From Alphaproteobacteria bacterium (lineage in GTDB: Bacteria; Pseudomonadota; Alphaproteobacteria; Rhizobiales; Beijerinckiaceae), in contig RFZR01000122.1 of NCBI GenBank assembly GCA_009920595.1, positions 1-5,460 of the forward strand: 5,460 nt of DNA. Reading direction: 5' to 3'. The position numbers and the translations under genes were made by a program. A model generated the notes under the pieces. It did not search any database and had not been told where the DNA came from. It worked only from the letters and a program-made list of their open reading frames with translations. Positions 1 through 5,460 of this stretch are shown here, piece by piece. Every line of letters begins with the position of its first letter. Position 1 is the first letter of the stretch.

Positions 1-89
1 TCTCGATCTTCAGCGAGGGCACTGGGTTGGCCGCTGATGGGAAGAAGAGATACAAGGCAGATAAAAAGGATCGAGGCGATTGATCTCAT
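1..89 (-). CDS. N-terminus of a secreted or periplasmic protein (partial)
   Basis: Only the first 29 codons lie in the window; the gene continues past the left edge. The ATG (89-87) overlaps the TGA of the regulator gene upstream (88-86) as ATGA, the usual mark of translational coupling. The peptide has the layout of a Sec signal peptide: one Arg at position 2, a hydrophobic core (ILFICLVSLLPI, about residues 7-18), a polar stretch, then Ala-Leu-Ala at 24-26 followed by Glu-Asp, which fits signal peptidase I cleavage after residue 26. The mature protein is therefore inferred to lie outside the cytoplasm. The Cys at position 11 sits inside the hydrophobic core and is too early for a lipobox. 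Family and function cannot be told from this fragment. The overlap suggests it is made together with the regulator. Confidence 0.72.
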   Translation of the reverse strand, partial: MRSIASILFICLVSLLPISGQPSALAEDR

Positions 90-802
90 GCGGCATCCCC
101 ATAGATCGGCGGCTTATCTTCAAATTCATTTTCAGCGATCTCTTCGATCCGGCGATAGAGCGTGGATCGACTGATGCCTAAGGCGCGTGCAATTGCGGCA
201 AAAGGCTGAGTGTTGTTTTTGATCGCAAACGCGATCACGTCTTTTTCAATAGAAGCAAGTGATCGCAACTGCCCATTATAATCGATTACGGGAACTGATG
301 TCGGAAGCGTATCGTGACCTTGCGAGTCTTGCCCGAAGCCAAACAAGTGACCGTGATGAGACGAGGGCTGAGAAGAGGAAAGAGGAACAATGCTTGTCTC
401 TGCGATCGGCATATCCTTAAGCGGCATCACGGATGGCGCGAGGATGTTCTTTAATGATACAGCAATGCGTTCGAACCCGGCAGGGATGAGGCAGAAATCC
501 TGCGCACCGGCGGCGATCGCTGCAAGCGCCGAATCAAGGGCCGTGGGCTTTACAAGAACAATGATGGGAGTGCGATAACCCGCCGCGCGTAGTCTTGTGA
601 TCACGCCCATCCCATCGAGATCCGGCATCACAAGATCAAGAATAAGGGCGGCGATAGAAGGATCGCGCTTTTTCATAATCGCATCGAGTGCGTCCTGACC
701 CGAAGCCAGCGGCACCGGATCGTGACCCGAACGGGTGACGAGGCGCACGAGATGGCTCTGGTGCACGGGATCATGTTCAACGATCAGAATTTTACGCTTC
801 AT
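86..802 (-). CDS. Response-regulator-like protein: degenerate receiver domain plus Fis-type HTH, no AAA+ domain
   Basis: A predicted cytoplasmic DNA-binding regulator of 238 residues. Residues 1-121 form a CheY-like receiver (ILIVEHD at 5-11, LDLVMPDLDG at 55-64 with D56 as the likely phosphoacceptor). Residues 123-168 are a Ser/His/Pro-rich linker. Residues 170-222 resemble the C-terminus of NtrC-family regulators: a GQLRSLASIEKDVIAFA lead-in and a Fis-type helix-turn-helix (AAIARALGISRSTLYRRI, 202-219). The central sigma54-activating AAA+ ATPase of NtrC proteins (about 230 residues, GAFTGA loop) is absent, so sigma54 activation is not expected. The receiver is also atypical: His10 replaces one acid of the pocket, Val84 the switch Thr/Ser and Ile106 the conserved Lys. 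I prefer the ATG at 802 because MKRKILIVE is a standard receiver start; a GTG at 814 would add four residues. Neither has a good Shine-Dalgarno. Targets are unknown; it is transcribed away from pepF and coupled to the downstream secreted-protein gene. Confidence 0.85.
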   Translation of the reverse strand: MKRKILIVEHDPVHQSHLVRLVTRSGHDPVPLASGQDALDAIMKKRDPSIAALILDLVMPDLDGMGVITRLRAAGYRTPIIVLVKPTALDSALAAIAAGAQDFCLIPAGFERIAVSLKNILAPSVMPLKDMPIAETSIVPLSSSQPSSHHGHLFGFGQDSQGHDTLPTSVPVIDYNGQLRSLASIEKDVIAFAIKNNTQPFAAIARALGISRSTLYRRIEEIAENEFEDKPPIYGDAA

Positions 803-897
803 ACAAAGGGGCACTCGAGAATTTATGATTCGGTTCGAGTTTGGCCGTGTTTGGTAAAGGCCGCTTTAATGCCGCATCCTGAGCTGCCGGTTTTTTA

Positions 898-926
898 TTG
901 ATTGAGTGGGAGGTGCTTTGTATGAA
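898..926 (+). promoter_or_regulatory. Predicted sigma70-type promoter for the pepF operon
   Basis: TTGATT (898-903) and TATGAA (921-926) are separated by exactly 17 bp and each matches four of six bases of the TTGACA/TATAAT consensus. The predicted start point is near 933, giving a leader of about 78 nt before the pepF ATG at 1011. No better pair was seen on the plus strand of this 208-bp divergent gap. Prediction by eye only. Confidence 0.42.
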
Positions 927-927
927 A

Positions 928-939
928 GAGAGATCTCTC
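928..939. promoter_or_regulatory. Perfect 12-bp palindrome, possible operator
   Basis: GAGAGATCTCTC reads identically on both strands and covers the predicted transcription start of the rightward promoter. A bound dimer here would be well placed to block initiation. An overlapping inverted repeat pairs GAAAGAGA (924-931) with TCTCTTTC (961-968). The binding protein is unknown; the neighbouring Fis-type regulator is one candidate only by proximity. Confidence 0.35.
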
Positions 940-945
940 GCCAAG

Positions 946-1006
946 TCTTAACAAAAGCGATCTCTTTCTTAACCATCATGATCTAAGTCTTAACCTGAGT
1001 GGGATC
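946..1006 (+). repeat. Three TCTTAAC direct repeats with a 21-bp period, upstream of pepF
   Basis: TCTTAAC occurs at 946-952, 967-973 and 988-994, start to start exactly 21 bp each time, about two helical turns, so all copies face the same side of the DNA. The first two units share a fuller pattern, TCTTAAC-N6-GATCT-N3; the third has GATC shifted by two bases (1003-1006). The first and third copies extend to the 10-mer AAGTCTTAAC (943-952, 985-994). The middle copy reads TTAACCAT (969-976), similar to a CtrA half-site, but the CtrA spacing TTAA-N7-TTAA is not met. The array lies between the predicted promoter and the pepF start, as expected of a phased operator. Confidence 0.5.
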
Positions 1007-1010
1007 CTTC

Positions 1011-2864
1011 ATGCGCACGCTTCTCTCACCTCGCTCTTCCATTCATCGCGCGGCATCAGCAGGCCTTTCTGCGACGGAGGCCAAGGCTCTGGGTGTTTTA
1101 CCGGAATGGAATTTGACCGATCTTTATCCCGGCATCGATTCGGCTGAGTTAAAGTCAGATTTTGCGTGGGTTGAAAATGAGGCAAATAAATTCGCGACTC
1201 GCTATCGCGGCAAGCTCGAAGCACTTCTTAAGGGGAGCGATCCTTCTTCCGCCTTGCACGAAGCGATTAAGCACTATGAATCCATAGATGACAAATTGGG
1301 GCGTATCCTCTCTTATGCGGGCCTTGTCTATTCAGGCGACACGACTGATCCCGTGCGGGCGAAATTCTATGGTGACACGCAAGATCGGGCGACGACGCTC
1401 AGCACCGAGCTTCTCTTTTTCACGCTTGAGCTTAATCGTCTCGATGATGCCGCGCTCGATAAGGCTGCTGCACAAGCGCCGCTCTCTCACTATGCGCCTT
1501 GGTTGAAAGACATAAGGCTCGAGAAGCCCTATCAACTTGATGATAAGCTCGAGCAGATCTTTCTAGAAAAGTCGGTCACGGGAGCTAATTCGTGGAATCG
1601 CCTTTTTGATGAGACTATGGCGGCACTGCGTTTTGAGTTTGACGGTGAAGAACTGACGCTTGAGCCCATACTCAATAAATTTCAAGATCCGGAAGAATCT
1701 GTTCGTCGTCGTGCGTCCGATGCGCTTGCAAAAACATTCCGTGCCAATCTCCGCACCTTCTCGCTGATTACAAACACGCTCGCCAAAGATAAGGAGATTT
1801 CTGATCGCTGGCGGAAATTCACAGATATTGCCGACAGCCGGCATCTTTCAAATCGCGTCGAGCGTGAGGTTGTCGAAGCGCTGGTAAGCGCGGTGCGTGC
1901 TGCATATCCGCGCCTTTCTCATCGTTATTACAAATTGAAAGCGAAGTGGTTTGGAAAAACGGCTCTTGATCATTGGGACCGCAATGCGCCGCTTCCACAA
2001 ATCGAGCAACCGACGATTCCATGGACTGATGCGCGGATGATGGTGCTTGAAGCCTATCGCGATTTCTCACCGCGCATGGCGTCAATCGCAAATGATTTTT
2101 TTGACAAGAATTGGATTGATGCACCGGTGCGTCCCGGAAAAGCGCCGGGGGCTTTCGCGCATCCAACAGTGCCGTCATCGCATCCTTATGTGCTTGTCAA
2201 TTATCTTGGCAAGCCACGTGATGTGATGACGCTTGCCCATGAATTGGGTCATGGCGTCCATCAGGTTTTGGCCGCTGCCAATGGCGCCTTGATGGCGCCG
2301 ACACCTTTGACGCTTGCCGAGACGGCGTCGGTCTTTGGCGAGATGCTCACTTTCCGGCGACTGCTTGATCGGACAACCGATCCAAAACAACGCAAGTCCA
2401 TGCTTGCCGCAAAAGTCGAGGATATGATCAACACGGTTGTACGGCAGATCGCGTTCTATACATTCGAACGCGAAATTCATCTGGCACGCAAGAATGGCGA
2501 AATCACCCCTGATAGGATTGGTGAGATTTGGCTTAAAGTGCAAAGTGAAAGTCTTGGGCCCTCAATCCGGCTTGGCGATGGTTATGAAACGTTCTGGACT
2601 TATATTCCGCATTTCATCCATTCACCGTTCTATGTTTATGCCTATGCGTTTGGCGATTGTTTGGTGAATTCGCTTTACGCAGTTTACGAGAATGCTGCTG
2701 AAGGCTTCGCTGAGCGCTATCTCGCGATGCTTGCGGCAGGCGGAACAAAACATCATTCCGAGCTTCTGGCACCCTTCGGACTTGATGCGCGTGATCCGGC
2801 TTTCTGGCAGGTTGGTTTGTCATTGATCGAGCGGATGATTGTCGAGCTTGAGTCGATGGACTGA
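1011..2864 (+). CDS. pepF: M3-family oligoendopeptidase (PepF type)
   Basis: A cytoplasmic zinc metallopeptidase of 617 residues that should cleave short peptides, normal in length for PepF/M3 proteins (about 600). The N-terminal part carries the family opening LPEWNLTDLYPG (about residues 31-42) followed by a helical region. The catalytic domain has GAFAHP (380-385), HPYVLVNY before the active site, and HELGH at 410-414: H410 and H414 bind zinc and E411 is the catalytic base. E437 in AETAS is the likely third zinc ligand. YIPHFIHSPFYVYAYAFG begins at residue 531 and holds the His and Tyr residues that stabilise the transition state in this family. The sequence is intact. The start is the ATG at 1011, with GGGA at 1001-1004 as a weak ribosome site; a GTG at 999 would add four residues. 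There is no signal peptide. It lies 45 bp before the kinase gene, so the two are probably co-transcribed. Confidence 0.95.
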   Translation: MRTLLSPRSSIHRAASAGLSATEAKALGVLPEWNLTDLYPGIDSAELKSDFAWVENEANKFATRYRGKLEALLKGSDPSSALHEAIKHYESIDDKLGRILSYAGLVYSGDTTDPVRAKFYGDTQDRATTLSTELLFFTLELNRLDDAALDKAAAQAPLSHYAPWLKDIRLEKPYQLDDKLEQIFLEKSVTGANSWNRLFDETMAALRFEFDGEELTLEPILNKFQDPEESVRRRASDALAKTFRANLRTFSLITNTLAKDKEISDRWRKFTDIADSRHLSNRVEREVVEALVSAVRAAYPRLSHRYYKLKAKWFGKTALDHWDRNAPLPQIEQPTIPWTDARMMVLEAYRDFSPRMASIANDFFDKNWIDAPVRPGKAPGAFAHPTVPSSHPYVLVNYLGKPRDVMTLAHELGHGVHQVLAAANGALMAPTPLTLAETASVFGEMLTFRRLLDRTTDPKQRKSMLAAKVEDMINTVVRQIAFYTFEREIHLARKNGEITPDRIGEIWLKVQSESLGPSIRLGDGYETFWTYIPHFIHSPFYVYAYAFGDCLVNSLYAVYENAAEGFAERYLAMLAAGGTKHHSELLAPFGLDARDPAFWQVGLSLIERMIVELESMD

Positions 2865-2876
2865 CCGATCCGGCGT

Positions 2877-2902
2877 CATCGCTTCTTCGTATTGAAGCGG
2901 TG
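2877..2902 (+). other. Intercistronic hairpin just before the kinase ribosome-binding site
   Basis: CATCGCTTC (2877-2885) pairs with GAAGCGGTG (2894-2902): nine base pairs with one G-U and an 8-nt loop. There is no U tract, so it is not an intrinsic terminator. Its base lies next to GGTGG (2905-2909), the likely ribosome site for the ATG at 2910. It may affect mRNA processing or translation of the second gene, or be chance. Confidence 0.25.
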
Positions 2903-2909
2903 ATGGTGG

Positions 2910-4122
2910 ATGAGTGATATGAGTGATTTAGATCCTGAACGGAATCGCTTCTCTGGTCGCGCGATGCGCTATGCGCGGGTGGCAACGAATGTTGGCGGGG
3001 TCGCAGCGCGCATCGTCGGTGGCCGCCTCTTCGGCCTTGAAAATGTCGATGATCGTAACGCAACAGCGCTCACCGCCGCGCTTGGGGGATTAAAAGGTCC
3101 TTTGATGAAGGTTGCGCAATTGCTCGCAACCATTCCCGATGCTTTGCCTCCCGATTATGCGGCGCAATTGGCCACACTTCAAAGCCAAGCACCGCCCATG
3201 GGCGCAGCGTTTGTCAAACGCCGCATGATTGCCGAATTGGGGTCGGAGTGGCGGTCTCATTTTTCTCACTTTGATCTCCATCCGACTGCAGCCGCATCGC
3301 TGGGACAAGTTCATCAAGCCATCGCGCAAAGCGGCGAGAAGCTCGCGGTGAAACTTCAATATCCTGATATGTCATCTGCAGTTGAAGCCGATCTCGCGCA
3401 GCTTGAGGTTTTGTTTTCACTCCATCGGCAATTTGATCCTGCGGTGGATACGCGTGCAATGGCTCGAGGGTCGTAAGATTCTTGATTTCAAATCGTCCGA
3501 TCAAACGGTTCGGAATCATTTGGCAACCGCGATGTTTCGCGCCTGGTGGCATCCCTTCAGTCGCTTCGGCGTTATTCATGGCGATCCGCATCTTGGGAAT
3601 TACACCGTGTTTGAAGAGGCGGGCGAAGCCTCGGGAATCAATCTTCTTGATTATGGGTGTATTCGAATCTTTCCGGCTAAATTTGTTGGCGGCGTTGTCG
3701 ATCTTTATCGCGGGCTTCTTTCTAACGACCGTGACCGCATTGTTCATGCTTATGAGACATGGGGTTTTCGTGGGCTCAATGCTGAAGTGATCGATATTCT
3801 CAATCTGTGGGCGCGCTTCATCTACGCACCACTTCTTGATGATCGCACGCGTACCGTCGCCGATGGATTAAATCCTGGTGAGTATGGTCGCAAAGAAGCT
3901 TTTACAGTTCACAAAGCGTTGAAAGAAAAAGGACCCGTCACCATCCCGCGCGAATTTGTATTTATGGATCGTGCGGCGATTGGGTTGGGGGGCGTGTTCT
4001 TGCATTTAGATGCCGAATTGAATTTTTATCGCTTGTTCAATGAAGCGATCGATTCATTTTCAATTGATGAAGTTGCGAAGAAGCAGAGTGTGGCACTTCA
4101 GAGTATCGGCCTCGTTGCCTGA
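2910..4122 (+). pseudogene. ABC1/AarF/UbiB-family atypical kinase, frameshifted with apparent internal deletion
   Basis: The protein-kinase-like ABC1 family includes UbiB/COQ8 of ubiquinone synthesis; this belongs to an alphaproteobacterial branch of uncertain role. The first part, read from the ATG at 2910, has KVAQ (67-70, the KxGQ position), the Ala-rich loop AAASLGQVH (127-135) and the ATP-binding Lys148 in VKLQYP. That frame ends at TAA 3474-3476 after AVDTRAMARGS. The rest continues in the +1 frame: VQWLEGRKILDFK from 3454, HGDPHLGN (3577-3600, catalytic loop), DYG (3649-3657, metal-binding DFG position), then an open frame to TGA 4120-4122. From memory of the family, roughly 50 residues, including the (E)xDYxxEA helix, normally lie between AVDT and WLEG and are missing here. 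So this is a deletion as well as a frameshift, and the product should be a 188-residue fragment without catalytic residues. The absence of other disruptions suggests a recent event or an assembly error. It follows pepF by 45 bp. Confidence 0.85.
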
Positions 4123-4129
4123 ATTCACA

Positions 4130-4161
4130 TAAGAAAAAAGGGACCGGAAAACCGGCCCCTT
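4130..4161 (-). terminator. Rho-independent terminator facing left
   Basis: On the minus strand the hairpin AAGGGGCCGG-TTTT-CCGGTCCCTT (ten-base arms with one mismatch, plus-strand positions 4138-4161) runs into TTTTTTCTT (4139-4131). On the plus strand the stem is followed only by TTGAAG, so it is a poor terminator for the kinase transcript. Its clear polarity implies a minus-strand transcript arriving from the 4162-4400 region. Confidence 0.7.
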
Positions 4162-4304
4162 GAAGTCAGGAAAACAGTCAGGGACGAGCCGGTGCTGAAT
4201 TGCATCTCATTCCGAGAGGCTGGGGGGCAGTCTGGTCGGAACCAATTCAACCCCGGCGTCACGATCAAAGATCGCCGCGCAGTGGGGCGTTCAAAAGACG
4301 AGAT
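4132..4304 (-). ncRNA. Candidate structured small RNA, about 170 nt
   Basis: No gene is recognised here, but the minus strand upstream of the leftward terminator has nested complementary arms (plus coordinates): 4183-4185/4258-4260, GCCGG 4188-4192/CCGGC 4253-4257, TGAATTG 4196-4202/CAATTCA 4243-4249, TTCCGA 4210-4215/TCGGAA 4236-4241, and CTG/CAG 4220-4222/4228-4230 closing a loop that is all C in the RNA. A separate hairpin CGATC/GATCG (4262-4266/4270-4274) lies on the 5' side. The predicted unpaired 3' part carries the motif CCUGAC twice. GCCCC (4155-4159) could also pair with GGGGC (4284-4288), competing with the terminator. The rod-like fold with a small side hairpin recalls 6S RNA, but I cannot match 6S sequence, and the usual neighbours of ssrS are absent. 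A trans-acting RNA using the C-rich loop against G-rich ribosome sites is an alternative. The 5' end is a guess from a weak promoter. Confidence 0.4.
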
Positions 4305-4310
4305 TAAGGC

Positions 4311-4338
4311 AAAATCTTGATTTTTTGATCTGGTGCAA
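4311..4338 (-). promoter_or_regulatory. Weak predicted promoter for the minus-strand RNA candidate
   Basis: On the minus strand TTGCAC (4338-4333) and GATTTT (4316-4311) are 16 bp apart in an AT-rich block. Each hexamer matches only about three of six consensus bases. The predicted start is near 4304. The same block contains an AAAATC-TT-GATTTT inverted repeat (4311-4324) that could be an operator. Support comes mainly from the position upstream of the terminator-bearing structure. Confidence 0.2.
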
Positions 4339-4407
4339 CTTTTTTTGGGCTTGTGGGGCCACGCAAATCTGTCGATGATGCGCGTGTGAGGGACGGGGGT
4401 TCGGCCG

Positions 4408-4776
4408 GTGGACGGCGAGACAACGACGCATATATCCATTCTTCCTTGGCCGTCTGGCGCAACGACGTCAGATCCTGCACGTGTCGTATTTGATCGCAAA
4501 GAATTGGCATTGCTGCTGAGCGTTTACGGACGCAAAGTCGCGGCCGGTGAATGGCGCGACTACGCAATTGATTTTTTAAAAGACCGCGCTGTCTTCTCTG
4601 TGTTTCGACGCTCAACAGAATATCCACTCTATCGCATCGAGAAAAACCCAAAACTTGCAAGACGGCAAGGCGCTTATGCGGTCATTGCCTCAGCCGGCCA
4701 GGTGTTGAAGCGTGGGCATGAACTTGATCGTGTGTTGCGCAGTCTTGAAAAGCCTGTATCGCTCGTCTCGCTTTAA
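4408..4776 (+). CDS. DUF2794 family protein of unknown function
   Basis: A small soluble protein of 122 residues, the usual size for DUF2794, a family found essentially in Alphaproteobacteria with no assigned function. Residues 1-25 are a low-conservation lead; the recognisable domain runs from about VVFDRKELALLLSVYGRKVAAGEWRDY through DFLKDRAVFSVFRRSTEYPLYRIEKNPKL to RRQGAYAVIASAGQVLKRGHELDRVLR. There is no signal peptide, membrane segment or known catalytic motif. The GTG at 4408 is chosen because an in-frame TGA lies at 4387-4389 and no other start codon fits before the conserved domain; GGGGG (4395-4399) eight bases upstream may serve as ribosome site. It stands alone on this strand after the RNA-like gap and ends 20 bp before the A tract of a bidirectional terminator. 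Its function cannot be inferred from the neighbours. Confidence 0.9.
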   Translation: MDGETTTHISILPWPSGATTSDPARVVFDRKELALLLSVYGRKVAAGEWRDYAIDFLKDRAVFSVFRRSTEYPLYRIEKNPKLARRQGAYAVIASAGQVLKRGHELDRVLRSLEKPVSLVSL

Positions 4777-4795
4777 ACCATCAGTATTCCCGCAC

Positions 4796-4825
4796 AAAAA
4801 AAGCCCCGGTAGAACCGGGGCTTTT
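4796..4825. terminator. Bidirectional Rho-independent terminator
   Basis: AAAAGCCCCGG (4799-4809) and CCGGGGCTTTT (4815-4825) are perfect complements with a TAGAA loop. A tracts on the left and T tracts on the right let it stop both DUF2794 transcription (plus) and the membrane-protein gene (minus), whose stop codons flank it 20 and 23 bp away. Confidence 0.92.
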
Positions 4826-4847
4826 CAATTTTGATATCGCAGTGCGA

Positions 4848-5460
4848 TTAGTTGTTGTTGTTCCGCTGACCGAACAAAGCGAGCAAGAACTGGAACATGT
4901 TCACGAAATCAAGATAGAGCGTCAAAGCACCCATCACTGAAGCTTTGCCCATCAACTCCTTGTCGCCAGCGACATAATCATACTCGTCTTTCAAACGCTG
5001 CGTATCCCAGGCGGTCAAGCCTGCGAAGACCAACAAGCCGAGGACGTTGAGGCCGAACTGCAAAGCCGAGCTCTGCAAGAAGATGTTCACGAGCATCGCG
5101 ATCACGATGCCGAACAGACCCATCACCAAAAACGAACCGATGGCTGAAAGGCTACGGCGTGTCGTGTAACCATAAAGAGAGAGTGCGCCAAAAGCCGCTG
5201 CCGTTATAGCAAAGACTTGAACGACGCTACCCACTTTGTAGGCGACGAAGATTGTCGAGAGCGACAAGCCCATCACCGCTGAATAAGCGAGGAATGTGCC
5301 CATGAGTGACGAGTAGCTCATCTTCTCGAAGCGGAATGACATGAACAAGACGAAGCCAAGCGGTGCAAGCATCACCACAAAAGCGATCGGCGAAGTGAGA
5401 AGGCTTGCGGTAACACCGGAGATATAAGTGCCCCACGCCACAAGCGCAGAAATGCCGAGT
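4848..5460 (-). CDS. Bax inhibitor-1 (BI-1/YccA/TMBIM) family inner-membrane protein, N-terminus outside window
   Basis: A seven-helix membrane protein of the BI-1 family, relatives of E. coli YbhL and B. subtilis YetJ; YetJ is a pH-dependent calcium-leak channel, but the role in Alphaproteobacteria is not established. The frame stays open to the right edge (LGISALVAWGTY...), so the GTG at 5441 is internal and I estimate a few tens of N-terminal residues are missing. Hydrophobic segments in order are: ISALVAWGTYISGVTASLL; IAFVVMLAPLGFVLFMSF; FLAYSAVMGLSLSTIFVAY; VVQVFAITAAAFGALSLYGY; FLVMGLFGIVIAMLVNIFL; LQFGLNVLGLLVFAGLTAW; MGALTLYLDFVNMFQFLLALF. Both family aspartates are present, in AWDTQR (codon 5006-5004) and LYLDF (4910-4908), matching the di-aspartyl pH sensor of YetJ. 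The protein ends in four Asn codons, all AAC, a tiny triplet repeat. It converges on DUF2794 and shares its terminator. Confidence 0.93.
   Translation of the reverse strand, partial: LGISALVAWGTYISGVTASLLTSPIAFVVMLAPLGFVLFMSFRFEKMSYSSLMGTFLAYSAVMGLSLSTIFVAYKVGSVVQVFAITAAAFGALSLYGYTTRRSLSAIGSFLVMGLFGIVIAMLVNIFLQSSALQFGLNVLGLLVFAGLTAWDTQRLKDEYDYVAGDKELMGKASVMGALTLYLDFVNMFQFLLALFGQRNNNN

Noticed and set aside
390..578. Plus-strand open frame of 62 codons inside the regulator gene
   Set aside because: Fully antisense to the receiver domain and without family resemblance.
969..976. TTAACCAT as a genuine CtrA site
   Set aside because: The partner TTAA at seven-base spacing is missing (GATC stands there), and the motif is better explained as the middle member of the TCTTAAC array.
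1819..3063. Several long minus-strand open frames opposite pepF and the kinase gene (1819-2178, 2175-2543, 2614-3063)
   Set aside because: They lie opposite well-recognised coding sequence, have Arg/His/Gln-rich shadow-like composition and cross gene boundaries.
3382..3456. ATG at 3382 as a real start for a separate C-terminal kinase protein
   Set aside because: The residues before about 3454 in this frame (MKPISRSLRFCF...) are nonsense relative to the family, while the other frame there is the true kinase sequence. Homology begins only at VQWLEG.
4311..4326. AAAATC-TT-GATTTTTT as a plus-strand terminator
   Set aside because: All weak A-T pairs with too short a loop; no stable hairpin could form before the T tract.
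4125..4499. Minus-strand open frame of 124 codons across the 4123-4407 gap
   Set aside because: It starts antisense inside DUF2794, its end runs through the leftward terminator hairpin, and its residues look like no known protein. The RNA explanation fits better.

Overview
The window looks like ordinary chromosomal DNA of an alphaproteobacterium of moderate GC. The main clues are a DUF2794 protein (a family I know essentially from Alphaproteobacteria), an ABC1 kinase whose wording (KVAQ, HGDPHLGN, DYG) matches the alphaproteobacterial subfamily, a PepF/M3 oligoendopeptidase of the matching type, and an NtrC-like receiver plus Fis-type HTH protein. A Rhodospirillales-like lineage is my best guess; genus cannot be assigned from this piece. 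There is no mobile element, CRISPR array, tRNA or rRNA.

Layout. Positions 1-802 are read leftward: a receiver-plus-Fis-HTH protein (86-802) overlaps by ATGA the start of a secreted-protein gene that runs off the left edge (1-89). A divergent control region (803-1010) holds a sigma70-like promoter facing right, a perfect 12-bp palindrome at its predicted start point and three TCTTAAC repeats exactly 21 bp apart. Reading right, pepF (1011-2864) is followed 45 bp later by an ABC1-family kinase gene (2910-4122), probably in one operon. The kinase gene is broken: the reading frame changes near 3455 and the segment normally found there appears to be missing.

The 285-bp gap at 4123-4407 has no convincing protein gene. 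It contains a terminator whose U tract faces left and, upstream of it on the minus strand, a long nested inverted-repeat structure, so it may encode a small RNA of about 170 nt. DUF2794 (4408-4776, plus) then converges on a Bax-inhibitor-1 family membrane protein (4848 to the right edge, minus), with one strong bidirectional terminator between them.

The protein genes do not form an obvious pathway. The most worthwhile signals are the degenerate, ATPase-less NtrC-like regulator, the phased repeats in front of pepF, the collapsed kinase gene and the candidate minus-strand RNA. I do not see convincing evidence for a wholly new multi-gene system.
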